Part shown: in pieces, positions 1-10,790 of the stretch
Position numbering within the stretch: position 1 is the stretch's first letter
Layout: the number at the start of each line of letters is the position of its first letter
NCBI RefSeq assembly: GCF_963966145.1
Contig: NC_091049.1
Coordinates: forward strand, 4,402,001-4,466,000
Direction: 5' to 3'
From: Tenebrio molitor
Lineage: Eukaryota; Arthropoda; Insecta; Coleoptera; Tenebrionidae
DNA: 64,000 nt
Position numbers and translations under genes: made by a program
The notes under the pieces: model-generated
What the model was told of the DNA's origin: nothing
The model's database searches: none
What the model saw: the letters and a program-made list of their open reading frames with translations, nothing else

Positions 1-338
1 TCAAATCGGACGAAAACAGCCCCGAAACGTACTTCCCTTTCTTCTTCACTTCTTCGTACTTCATCAGAAGCTCAACTGTCACATTTTCTGAAATCACTCC
101 TTCTAGAACAGAACCACCAAGAATAAATGCGTAGCGCCTGTTCAGCTGGGGTATGCCATCGCGGCCAGCTTCCAAAACACATTCTTTCCATTTTGGCTCG
201 TTCCGGTTGCACTTTTTAAAGTTTGGGGCTGTAACGGACGTTTTGAAGAATTTTGGGGGACATTTTCACACCACACTTACGCAGCTTCACACCAGAAATG
301 ACCGCGAACCATGCTAACAAAACTAATAGACGATTCAT
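1..338 (-). pseudogene. Takeout/JHBP-like copy A, internally deleted and cut by window edge
   Basis: Exon 1 (338-281) encodes a signal peptide starting MNRLLVLLAWFAVISG. A GTAAG donor follows, and exon 2 starts at 228 with the family's cysteine pair (KKCNRNEPKWKEC). After the PQL motif the sequence jumps to a remnant of intron 3 and straight into the exon 4 sequence (ENVTVELLMKYEEVKKKGK). About 100 residues found in the sister copies, the rest of exon 2 and all of exon 3, are missing. The frame nevertheless stays open from 228 to the window edge. Takeout/JHBP proteins are secreted carriers of hydrophobic ligands; without its middle this copy should not fold as one. The intact copy at 2733-3614 is the natural comparison. 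The family call is firm; calling it a pseudogene is inference. Confidence 0.7.
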
Positions 339-374
339 GGTGCAGAGAATTGGAGACGAAGAGAAACGAATGTT

Positions 375-383
375 GTTTATATA
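375..383 (-). promoter_or_regulatory. TATA box of copy A
   Basis: TATATAAAC on the minus strand, 37 bp upstream of the ATG. The same spacing is seen in the sister copies. Confidence 0.45.
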
Positions 384-445
384 CTTAGTGCAGTTTTTTT
401 AGTTTTGTTGAAATACGAGTTTATTCGCTTCAAGGGCGTAATGTA

Positions 446-691
446 CTATTCCGGACACGGAATCTTGGCCAACATTTTTTTGACATTTCTAAAAAAATGA
501 TGTAAAACAATCTTTAGCGTCATTAATAAATGACAATTATTAAAAATCACCTGACCTGACCTGACCTGACATCGAAAAAGCAAGGAAATGGCATTATCGA
601 GTCAAAAGTTGGGTTATATTCAATAAAGGCCAGTTCACACGTATGTGTCAGCTAAATGTCAGTCATGGCCAAGATTCCGTGTCCGGAATAG
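446..691. mobile_element. 246-bp MITE with TA target duplication
   Basis: The ends are inverted repeats of about 26 bp starting CTATTCCGGACACGGAATCT. TA lies on both sides (444-445 and 692-693), as in Tc1/mariner-type elements. There is no coding capacity. It carries a short run of CTGAC units at 551-570, a rotation of the TCAGG telomere motif. Confidence 0.75.
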
Positions 692-700
692 TACGTCAAC

Positions 701-1370
701 TGCTTTAAAATTATTTCCTTTCAATTTTTCCGAGGCAATCTACAAGGACGCCCGTTTAATTTTTTTGATCATTGCGTCAAATGTAATAGTGAAAATTAGG
801 TACTAAAGTCCATCAAAAATTAAAAAAAAAACACCAACGTCGCATTTTCCTCGATAATTAGGTACTATCGGCAATGCTGTTTAGTGTAAAATTTGGTGAG
901 AATTGTAATTTTGAGGTTAAGTGTTTATTAAATGTCTTGTTTTTCTGGGCATGTTTAAGTAAAAATAATAAGAATCAATAAATAAATGAAACGTGCTGCT
1001 AATATGTCATAATTCATAGTTACCAACATAGTATGAAAAAATATCTAGCTATAAGCACATATTTTTGTTTAATTATGCAGTTTTTTGCTTTGACGGAAAC
1101 AAAATCAAATGCATAATGTCATCGAAATCTATTGCACTCAATAGGTTCTCCTTCAATATGTGAAATGGCTAGGTGATTTAGTTTTTCATTCGAATCGTTG
1201 ACCTCAGAAAACATTTATGTATTTCGCTTCATTGCAGAACAGTTTGTCCCAAATAAAGAGAATTCTTGTAGATATTGCTTTTTATTAAACTTGACATGGG
1301 GATAATAATGTCTTATTCACGTGAACGATATTTATTGTGCCCTGTTGTTCACATACGCATAATAGTAGAT
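701..1370. other. AT-rich spacer; part of a dispersed repeat
   Basis: No gene seen. Roughly 895-1045 has an inverted, diverged copy at about 47030-47180 (shared stretches around the words GGGCATGTTTAAGT and GAAACGTGCTGCTAAT), so at least part of it is an old dispersed repeat. Confidence 0.5.
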
Positions 1371-1500
1371 TATATCATTAAGAGTAGAAGTGAGTCTTTT
1401 TGTGCTACGCCCAGTTGCTAAGAGATTGAAGACTGAGACGAAGTCGGGGTCGGCAACTGGGCTTAAAACAAAAAGACTCACTTCTACTCTTAATGATATA
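1371..1500. repeat. 130-bp hairpin element (hairpin 1)
   Basis: The outer arms are 33 bp and perfectly complementary (1371-1403 and 1468-1500). Inside them is a second 10-bp stem, GCCCAGTTGC at 1409-1418 with GCAACTGGGC at 1453-1462. The loop carries GAGACGAAGTCGGGG, the core found in several other hairpins in the window. There is no coding capacity. Confidence 0.85.
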
Positions 1501-2650
1501 CAGAGTGAAATCGAAATACATCACAATATTAAAACCCTAGGATCTGTAGACCAACTGTAACAATCACGTGCATTTAGTTTTGCGCTAGAGATCCGCATGA
1601 GGGCAGAAATGCCATGTATAGTTTAAACACAAAAATTGAGTACGCCACTGATATCACGTTAGGATGAGTAGTACGATTCAAAAGTTATCGAGTGCAACGC
1701 AAGAAATGTGCAAAAAGTGTTCCTTTCACTTGGTTTTCATTCATAATATTCTTACACGCTTTTGCGGCTCTGCTAAAGTGTTTTTGAACTAGGTACTTCA
1801 TTCTTGACAAAGTTTTATGACTCTCTGAATTTAAAGCGTTGTTGCGGCAATTCGTGTTTCGATTTATCAGTTAAAACAAGCGCTTTAATTAACATAATTA
1901 TCGTACACTACTAAAAACCGATAATCCGCCGCTGGCGTGAAAAAGCTTGCATCTGAATCAGATCTAGCGCTGTTGCCCGCCTTAGCGCCATCTAGCACCA
2001 TTGTCCTAGATACTGCAGGTCCCTGAAGAGTCTATCGCTTGTTTCCTCTGTACAAAATTTTACCAGCAAGGGTTACCAACCCGAGAACAATGGAAACTGG
2101 TTTTCTGATAATAACATAGTCTTTATCTTGCTTCCAATCTGGTATTTGAGCCAAATACGCAGATAAATATCCGCAGTTACTATCTATGACTTTCAGGTGT
2201 AAGTTTGGTTGCCTACCCAAAACAAGGATTGGAGTGATGGAGCTTTCTTTGAAAAAGTATCAACTCTTATGAAAGAATTATAAAGACAGAAACGAGGTTC
2301 ACATATTCGTTTCTTTCAATGCCTTGAAGATAATGAAAAAATTTGAATATTTCTTCAACAATGAAGTCCGTTCATGAATTGCGTGAAAATTTTTGTCGTA
2401 ATATGTATGTATGTATGTATGTACATTTGTTCTGTCACTTTGTATTCGTGTGTTTAATAAACGACAGGAAAAAACGTACTTTAACCTTGAAATTTACATT
2501 AAAAGAAAACTATTATTTTGAAGGTTAAAATTTTGTACTTTCTTTTTTTTTAATTCATTCAAATGTTATCGCTTTATTCTTCTCTCACTAATAAATAACC
2601 ATTAACTAATGAATCTAAAAAAATAAAAGGCCGTTGGTAATGAAGAAATC
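1501..2650. other. Intergenic spacer, nothing recognised
   Basis: AT-rich sequence without a convincing exon. Short open frames here (for example 2032-2220) have no recognisable motif. A GTAT microsatellite of a few units sits near 2401-2424. Confidence 0.5.
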
Positions 2651-2656
2651 TTTATT
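2651..2656 (-). terminator. Poly(A) signal of takeout-like gene B
   Basis: AATAAA on the minus strand about 80 nt past the stop codon. It is conserved in place in copies C (26426-26431) and F (39683-39688). A nearer AATAAA lies at 2714-2719. Confidence 0.5.
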
Positions 2657-2732
2657 TTTCCACTATGTGTACAAAAAGAAAATAATTTAGCCAAGAAGTC
2701 TTTACCTAAAGATTTTATTCAAAAATCCTGTC

Positions 2733-3614
2733 TCAATCAAAAGCTTCTTCTATAGACAATTTGCCAAAGAAATTATTGAGTATATTGATGAAGATCTTCG
2801 TCGTGGCATCTAGTAAAGTCTCTTCAATATCTTCATAGAGCAACTTCCAGTTCTCGTTCATCATTTTGTTAATTTCATCCCCCAGGAGCTTGTCCCCGTT
2901 GAAGAGATTGTCAAAATGAAAAACTATAGAACTGGGTTTTATCTGCCCCTTAGCCCCAGCGAATTGCATGTACGTCTTCCCTTTCTTCTTCACTTCTTCG
3001 TACTTCATCGAACAGCTAACTTCCACATTTTCTGAAACAAATTCTTCACAACAAGAACACTGACAAACTACACTTACTAATTGTCGTCGTAATGTCTCCT
3101 TCTCCCTGAACCGGCAGTAACATTACTTTGCCATCTAACGAGTACTGTCCCGTCAAAATAAGTTCCGGAACGATTCCGGAAAATTCAAAAGTTTTGTTGT
3201 CAAAGTCGAACCTGAAAAACAACACTTTCGAGAATGTTTGCTTCGGATTTAGCTTAAACTCACCCCGCTTTGTCCAGTTTCATCTTGGTGAGACCGAAAA
3301 TCTTACAGTTCTTGTAGTTCTGAGTCATCGCCACGTTGCCGCCCCCAGCTATGGCCACTTGCGGGATCCACAGCGGTTCGAAATTTGGTAAATTGACTTC
3401 GTCGAAAGACTTGGTCAGTTGGGGTAGTGCATCGACTATGGCTTCCTTCACGCACTCCTCCCATTTCGGATCCTTCCGGTTGCACTTTTTGAAATTGGCG
3501 GCTGGAACAAGACTTTTTTTTGGAAATGTTTGGATTATTTTTGACAGACTTACGCAGCTTCGCACAAGAAACGACGGCCACAAGCGCGAAGAAGAAGATC
3601 TGCGTACGGGTCAT
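2733..3614 (-). CDS. Takeout/JHBP-like secreted ligand carrier, copy B (intact)
   Basis: Four exons join in frame to 243 codons: 3614-3554, 3501-3264, 3211-3078 and 3031-2733, all with GT-AG introns. Exon 1 is a signal peptide (MTRTQIFFFALVAVVSCA). Exon 2 holds the N-terminal cysteine pair (KKCNRKDPKWEEC), the PNFEPLWIPQ segment and TQNYKNCKIFGL. Exon 3 encodes FDFDNKTFEFSGIVPELI. Exon 4 ends with FHFDNLFNGDKLLGDEIN and NENWKLL, the C-terminal part typical of takeout/JHBP proteins, whose usual length is 240-250 aa. Family members are soluble extracellular carriers of lipophilic ligands such as juvenile hormone; the ligand here is unknown. It is closest to broken copies D and F. Nothing in the frame is damaged, so it is probably functional. 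Confidence 0.88.
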
Positions 3615-4130
3615 AGTGAAGAAGATATTAAGTAAAATTAGATGTTGGTTGCGTTTTTATAGAACTACTTACCTACTCCTTTGTTATTCGAAAACTAGTT
3701 TTTATAAATTTGTTCGATCGAGAACATGTAATTCTAGTATTGGATGCAGTTTATTTCTGCATTTTATTTCAAAACATCTATCTAGTCCACAAACAAATTA
3801 AGGTAAAATAAGGAAGCAAAAAACTAGAGATGCAAAAAAAGGAAAGAAAATTACGCAAGAATGGAGGTAAGCAGACACAAACAAGTCACATGAAATGCAC
3901 AAACAAGAAGGCAAAGACCCGGAAAGTGATGCAAACAAGTGTTGCAGAAACGAAAATGACGAATAGGTAAAAAATGACAACAGTATTGAAGTATTGTGGA
4001 ATAAGAGGAAGGGAGAAAAAGGTCATAAAGACACACTTGAAGAAGACATGGAAATAAATAAAATGGTGTGTGGTTTGGATAAAAGGAAAGAAAGTAAGAG
4101 GAAGAGAAGACATGAAAGAAATAGAACAAA
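3128..4130. repeat. Segmental duplication unit shared with 30967-31955
   Basis: The 3'-half exons, promoter and upstream purine-rich spacer of copy B match copy D and its upstream spacer almost base for base, in direct orientation. The purine-rich stretch at 3790-4130 gives spurious Phe/Ser/Leu-rich open frames on the minus strand. Confidence 0.75.
3654..3662 (-). promoter_or_regulatory. TATA box of takeout-like gene B
   Basis: CTATAAAAA on the minus strand, 40 bp upstream of the ATG. This implies a very short 5' UTR. Confidence 0.55.
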
Positions 4131-4800
4131 AAAAAGAGTGTGTGCTTAAGGCCGCACGACAGAAGTGAAAACTTCTATGATGCTCGTTATTTATTTTAAG
4201 TAATAATAATATGTACTTATTCTATAAAAAAACATCATTATGGATGACTTGGAGGAATAAGGAGCAAGGCATAAATAATTAATATTATTTAAATCCAATG
4301 CTGTTTTTAAATACATCAAAACATCAAAAATCTGCATTTTTCAATAGAAACTCCAAATACGTCCGCTTTTAGAGGTGCACTCTGGCAAAATTTGTGAGGT
4401 TAGGTTTGGATGTTTAAGTTATATTTTCTTGACGATGATATTGAACACAACACAAGTTTTCATAGCAATACTCTGTATTATGATAATTTGTCCATTTTCC
4501 TCCTCACATTTTGCTACACAAATTTTTCCAATAGATGAATTGTTGAAGCCATATAATTGAGAATTACGTATTAAATCCTACATTCATCTGTAAACTTACA
4601 ATATTTGTCGTTTATATTCTATAAAACTATACAGGGTATTTCACGAGTGATAATAAGCCTGACGGAATAATAAATTCAGCCCACAATACATTTCCAAAAT
4701 AAGCCGGACATTTTAATGACAGTAGCCAGCTTTTTTCGGAAATATAGTGTGGGTTGCTTTTTAAATTACGTCAGGCTCATTATCACTCGTCAAATATCCT
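4131..4800. repeat. Block present again in inverted orientation at 22934-26395
   Basis: 4131-4630 matches the reverse complement of three separated pieces: about 26090-26395, 23647-23765 and 23105-23184. The right-hand copy has been split by later insertions. This copy therefore shows the uninterrupted arrangement. Confidence 0.7.
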
Positions 4801-4802
4801 AT
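4633..4802. mobile_element. Palindromic MITE, CAGGGTATTTCACGAGTG ends
   Basis: The two halves are near reverse complements (CACGAGTGATAATAAGCC on the left, GGCTCATTATCACTCGT on the right). It is flanked by TA. A second, inverted copy lies at 22934-23104. No coding capacity. Confidence 0.75.
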
Positions 4803-4862
4803 ATATTGTCACTGGCGACGAAGGTTGTTCCTTCAAGGGGCGTCGGAGTTAGGTCGCCGGTT

Positions 4863-4887
4863 AGGTCAGGTCAGGTCAGGTCAGGTA
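4863..4887. repeat. Short TCAGG pentamer run
   Basis: About five head-to-tail AGGTC units, a rotation of TCAGG, the telomere repeat of tenebrionid beetles. A similar run in reverse orientation is at 549-570. Confidence 0.6.
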
Positions 4888-5479
4888 GGAGTACAAAATA
4901 ATGTCACACGTTATTAAGTTTAAACTCACAACTGACTTTTTTTTTTGGCCGGCGCCGCCTATCATTTTGGGTAAGTTGGGACTAAGCAAAACTAAACTCA
5001 CACTAGCAAAAAGGTGCCCGGTAACAATATATATATATATGTATGGGGAAAGATACTTTTGAGGAGATTTCTAGCACGGAATGGTACTTTCGAGGAGAAT
5101 TTGGGAATTTCGAGGAGCTCCTCGAAATTCCATGCAACGGAAAGGTACCTTTGAGGTATCAAGATCTCATTGGGATGTGCTGCCCACTACATGAACTAAC
5201 ACTGTATCGACACTGTAATGAGTTTAACTAGACTATTGTCCCCTAGGTGGTGAAGTACATTACGAAATTATTTTCAAATATAGACAGCAATTTCATTGCC
5301 ATAAAACTCGTTTTCAACCCTTATTTGAATTGACAAAATGTTTATAAATTATTATTATTACTCTAAATTAGCTTTTCAATCCTTATTTTGGCATAATAAA
5401 AATCTGCCTTTAAATAAGTTCTTCCACATGATCAATCATATCCTTCATCCCGTTTTAATCAACAATTTGTAAATCCAAG
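4888..5479. other. Spacer with a diverged satellite-like motif
   Basis: No gene seen. 5045-5160 repeats variants of the satellite's core (AAAGATACTTTTGAGGAG, AAAGGTACCTTTGAGG), so it may be an outlying relative of the array that starts further right. Confidence 0.4.
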
Positions 5480-6370
5480 AATTTTTAGTTCTAATGTTAA
5501 CAATTTTGATAAGAAGTTACCCTCCAACCTTTTTTTATGTTTGTGAAAGCAAAATACCACAAACGTTAACTGTCTAATTTCGGATAATGATCAACGGTAT
5601 TTTTTTTAATTTTCACCCCCTGCGTTTACTTTTACAATTCTAAATGTCGTAAAAGTTTTTTAAAGTGTTGTGATCATCTTAAAAACTGTCACAACACTAA
5701 TGGCTAATCAAAAATTTTGTTTTGCTCATAACTGGCTTATTTACAAATCTGTGCCGCAACCCCCTACACACGAATTGGTACTTTTGAGAAACCGTAACTC
5801 CTTGAAAGTATCATTAGATACATAAACTCTATTATCAAGGGCAATGATATTTTTTTGTTCTTTTACCCTCAAACCTTTGAAAAACTACCCCCTTTTTAAA
5901 TTTGCTCCCATAATTTTTTTGTTTTTTAGCATTGATTGTTCACGCTAAGAATTATTAGTTTTAATGTTAAGAGTGTGACAAGAAAATACCCCCCCACCCT
6001 CTTTCAACCCGCAAACTTTTTTTATGTACAAAAAAGCAAAATACTACAAACCTTAACTGTCTAATTTCAGATGACGAACAAACAGTAACTTTTTTTCAAT
6101 TTTCACCCTCCACTTTTCCTTTCAAAATCCAAAATCTCGTAGAAGTTTTTTAAAATGATGCGATCATCTTAAAAACTGTCACAACATTAATGGCTAATCA
6201 AAAATTTTGTTTTCCTCATAACTGGCTTACTAATCTGTGCCGTAACCCCCTACATACGAATTGGCACTTTTGAGAAACAGAAACTCCCTGAAAGTTTCAT
6301 TAGGTACATAATCTTCATTGACTATGTATCTAATGATCCTTTCAAGGAGTTTCTGTTCCCTTACGGGAAA
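5480..6370. repeat. Two-copy tandem repeat, unit about 480 bp
   Basis: 5480-5880 is repeated at about 5950-6370. Shared words include CTAATCAAAAATTTTGTTTT, AACTGGCTTA and CCCCCTACA. The copies differ by small indels. No coding potential. Confidence 0.7.
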
Positions 6371-6699
6371 TGATATTTTTTTGCCGTTTTGCGTTCAACC
6401 ATTTGAAAAACTACTCCTTTTGTAAATTTTGTAAAAGTAAAAATTATTTTTGTGAAAACTTAAGAAAATAAAAAATGCAAGTAAAGAATTAAAATAAATT
6501 TCAATTATTGAAGGACACTTTATTCACTTTTGCAATCTTTAATCTATGTCAAGGAGACTCCGGGTGGTCTATACTTACAAAAATGATTTGAATCAAAAAC
6601 TTTGAAAAGACTTTTTAAACGAAAGGTTAGTCGACTCCATTTTCTATTTATAATTTTTAGTTCCTAATATCATTTTAGGGTCAATTTTGTCTTCAAGAT

Positions 6700-8800
6700 T
6701 TGTTTTTTTAATAATATAAATTCATGTTTATGTAACATCATTTCCAATAGAACATAACCTTAAAAAATTGATATCACGTAAAGATACTTTTGAAGAGCAC
6801 GAATTCCCCAAAAGTACCTTTGCGAGAATTGAATCGGTATATTCGGAACCAGTGCTTTTTAATTCGTTTGTGATTTGGACAATTGCAAGTATTTTTAGTA
6901 CTGTTTAATAATCACTAATGAAGTAAAATCGGTTGTAAAAAATATTTCGCCAAATACTAGAAGAGTCACTCGATTCCATTTCATATTTAATATTTTTTAA
7001 AATGGGGTTACTGCGGGATTCCTGTTGATAATAATTTAATGTCAACTTTGCCCTCAAGATAATTAGGTCTTTTTAAAAAGACTCAGAGAGGCCGACATAC
7101 TCTGTAACATCATTTCCACTAGAACATACCTATATAACCTCAAAATTGATATGATGTAAAAGTAGAACATAAATTCCCCAAAAGTACCTTTGCGAGAATT
7201 GAAGAATGATTCGGAATCCGGCTTTTTAATTCGTTTGTGATTCGGATAATTTCAAGTATTTTTCTTTTCACTAATCAATTAACATCCGTTGTAAAAAACA
7301 TTTCCCAAATACTAGAGGGGTCACCCGATTCCCTGTCATATTTAATATTTTTAAGAATGGGGTTTTGCAGCGGCATTCCTGTTGATAATAATTTAATGTC
7401 AACTTGGTCTTCAAAATAATTAGGTATTTTTAAAAAGGATCAAAAAGGCCAGCACAGTCTATAACATCATTTCCAATTGAACATATTCCTAAAACGCGTA
7501 TCACGTAAAGGTACTTTTGAGGAACACGAGTTCCCCAAAAGTACCTTGCGAGCCATTGCAAGGACGGCGATGTTGAACACCTGATCGGTGCTTGACCCTG
7601 GTTTCGAGAGAATGAACTATTTATAGATTTAGAATCGAAATGTAATGTAGCCTTTGTTTAAAATGTGGGGCCTAATTAGGTGTTGTAAGGAGGAGTAAGT
7701 CGGGCAAGATTCTTAGGAACGATCTTGTACTCTGATGAAATAAATGTTAATTTTGTAGGTTTTGAGCAGTATTTCTTACAAGCAGTTGATTGTTTACTGA
7801 AAATAAAATTTGCATATTTAAATAATAACAATTAAAACGTATCGGTGTGTTATTTTATACAGGGTGTTATTTTTATTTATTTATTTTATTAAAACGTATC
7901 GGTGTGTTATTTTATATAATGTACAGTAAGGTGTTGAAATGCGCATTCAGACTGGTACTGTCGAGAAAAAACAACCCCTGGACTCCTTTCGATGTAAAGT
8001 GCACCCATAAACCGTGGATTAAATTCGATAAAATGCAAACAAACAATTTGTGAAACAAATCTTCGGAAAGATCAATTTCTATTTTCACGTGATGAACAAT
8101 GACTGAGTCTGTTGGCAATGAAACAGTTGAAAAGTACTGGTGTTTTTTTGTCTCGTAATTGGCACTGACCGGATTTTTTAACTTGAGATGACATTAAATA
8201 CATTTTTGGTTATGCCGGTTATGTTTATGCTATTCCAATCAGATTCCCTTTCATTCATTCATTTTTAAGAATGGGGCTGTAGCGGGATTAATTTTGATAA
8301 TAATTTAATATCAACTTTGTCTTCAAGATAATTAGGTCTTTTTAAAAAGGCTCACAAAGGGCAACATACTCTGTAATATCATTTCCAATAGAACATAACC
8401 TCAAATTTGATATCACGTAAAGGTACTTTTGAAGAACACGAATTCCCCAAAAGTACCTTTGCGAGAACTGAAGAATGAATTATTTGTTTGTGATTGGAAT
8501 AATTTCAAGGAATTTTTAGTATTTTTTAATCACTAATCAAGTAGGATCGGTTATAAGCAATACTTCGCCAAATACTAGAGGTGTTGAAGCGGGATTCCTG
8601 TTGATAATAATTTAATGTCAACTTTGTCTTCAAGATAATTAGGTCTTTATAAAAAGGTTCAGAGAGGCCAACATACTCTGTAACATCATTTCCAATAGAA
8701 CATAACCTTAAAATTGATATCTCGTAAAGGTACTTTTGAAGAATACGAATTCCCCAAAAGTACCTTTGCGGATTCCGATGACATTAATGAAATCGATGGC
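6700..8800. repeat. Decayed outlying copies of the 348/364-bp satellite
   Basis: Diverged monomers are recognisable by the paired cores AAAGGTACTTTTG and CAAAAGTACCTTT near 6778, 7505, 8415 and 8725, with a poor copy near 7151. They are more divergent than the array at 10.8-17.6 kb and are interrupted by other repeats at about 7560-8270. Confidence 0.8.
7840..8260. mobile_element. Insertion(s) inside the satellite: MITE-like sequences
   Basis: 7930-8090 has a diverged relative at about 10110-10255. 8085-8250 matches the reverse complement of about 45740-46050, where the same element carries an extra 84-bp hairpin. The 8222-8229 octamer TGTTTATG is the empty target of that hairpin. Confidence 0.6.
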
Positions 8801-8857
8801 TTCTTTGGACCAAGGGTCTAAGGTTTCAAAGGCTAAACCTTTAAATACGTAATTTGA

Positions 8858-9352
8858 TTAAATAATTGAACTATATTTGCTATGTTTGCGTTTGCAAGCC
8901 ATTTCAGTGGTAAAACCTGAAACCTCAGAAGTTTTCAAAACGTAACTATCTACAATAGTAATGTCCCAAACTAAAGGTTGACCTTTATTAATCCATGGTA
9001 GTAAAGTCATCCCATCTGGGCGTTTTCCATCATCCCGAGACAGTCCGTTTGGTTCTAAAGTTGAATTAACATGAATAGAAGTCAAAGCCCGGTTGACAAT
9101 AGAATTAATTTCAGTGTGTCTGGAAAATCTACCACTGCTTTTTGAACAACTTAGACCGTGGATGCCAATTTCGTCAACTTTCGTATTGCATTTGCAAATA
9201 TGAGGTGTACAAAGATTACAACCCAATCTTAAACGAATACAAACTTGGAAGCAAGTGTTATCTAAAAGAGTACCAATATTAGGAGAAGGTATTGCATGTA
9301 ACTTAGATTTTCTGCATTGCAAAGCCTTATAATAACGAGCCACGTCTCTAAG
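8858..9352 (-). pseudogene. Retroelement fragment with restriction-like endonuclease motif
   Basis: One open frame of about 165 codons without a proper ATG; a stop lies just upstream, so the element is truncated at its 5' side. It encodes LCTPHICKC, then GIHGLSCSKSSGRFSRH, then LEPNGLSRDDGKRPDGMTLL, then LVWDITIVDSY. A Cys/His knuckle followed by GLSC..GR.SRH and KRPDG..VWD resembles the PD-(D/E)xK-type endonuclease end found at the C terminus of some animal reverse-transcriptase elements. No reverse transcriptase domain is visible nearby. It interrupts the satellite. The exact element class is uncertain. Confidence 0.6.
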
Positions 9353-10790
9353 AGTTAAATTTAACTATAGATTAAAATATACGAAAACATTGTTATAGCA
9401 ATAGGTAACTAAAGTAATGAAACATTTTAACCTACAGTTAACTTTAACTGGCGTTGGTGCAACCTGTCCTAGGTGATTTAAAGATTAAGTCATTGGCAAT
9501 TATTCGTTTGGTATTGATATTATCCCAATTCTTCTGAAATTGTGGGATTGTTGGTTTTTCGTTCTCAATTAATTATTAATTCATTATTATAAGAAGTATT
9601 ACTAGTTGTATAATTAACCCGGACAAGATGGTGTTTTAATGTGTTTGGACTAATTTATTTATTTTTATTAAAGTAATTCGACAAAAATGTTAGTGCATAG
9701 AATCGGCTCTTCAAGTAATATTAAGATCGTGTTTTCCGTTTATCTTAAAAACGTAATCTTCATTCCAGGCCTGATAAGTACATATTGTATAGCCAGAGTC
9801 ATTAAATCAAACGATCAGTTTTCGCCGAAGTTGTAAAACTTTCCCGCGCGATTTTTTTGTTTCGCTGGAGGGAACGCTTGAAATGGAGCCTTTCCCGCTG
9901 TTTACGCTATTCTCACCACTCCCGTTGATGTGGTATTGTTGATTTATTTTTGTACCACGCTTATTAACTGTCTAATTGGAGATGACACGAACAAAATGAA
10001 AAGTATTTTAGGACTTCCACCGCACACGTTCCACACCCCATTCCCCGTCAATTTATAAAATATTAAATTTTACATAAAATTATATTTTCGAAATTTGTTA
10101 GGCGACCCCTAGATACAGATTGGTACTGTTGAGAAACAAGAACTCCTTGAAAGTATCGTTGGATGTATAGTGCGCCCATAAAAGGTGGATTAAATCCGAA
10201 AAAATGCAAACAAACAATTTTTGAAAAAACAAACTTCGAACAGATCAAATTCTATTTTCTAGAAGACATATTTTAATGAGAAAGTTGATAAAATGTCATT
10301 AGGAAGCAATTGGCAACTTTCATTTTAAAGAATTTATATAGCAAATGGGAGCCAATACCTGTTACAAAAAACATGCATTCTCTTATACCTTTGAAAGGAT
10401 ATTTTAAATTAGGGGTCACCCGATTTTCTTTCATATTTAATAATTTTAAGAATGGGGTTTCAGCGGAATTCCTGTTGATAATAATTTAATGTTAACTTTG
10501 TCTTCGTGAACGTGGCACTCCCAGAATTTTATTGAATATTACCGTAAAATGATTAAAATATCCGGAACTGCAGCATCCTATGTATTTAATTACCGAATTA
10601 AAGGATTTCTCTTTGACAATGTACGAACTTGAAAAATTGCCAATCCGGAAGTGTAGCGTTCGAGGATAAAGAAAAAAAAAGTGTCTGTCATCCACACGAT
10701 AATGAAAAAAAAAAAAAATAAAAAAAAATCGCCTGCACCGAAGAGATGTTCTACATGCTAATTACAATATTATAGGCTTTTTTTAAAAAG
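9353..10790. other. Non-satellite insertion, no gene recognised
   Basis: This separates the decayed satellite copies from the regular array and includes a diverged repeat (about 10075-10260, relative of 7930-8090) and one poor satellite remnant near 10400-10500. Short open frames show no known motif. Confidence 0.45.

Noticed and set aside
3798..4129. Phe/Leu/Ser-rich minus-strand open frames that look like membrane proteins
   Set aside because: They lie on the complement of a purine-rich spacer that is also present, with indels, at 31620-31955 and has no conserved frame.
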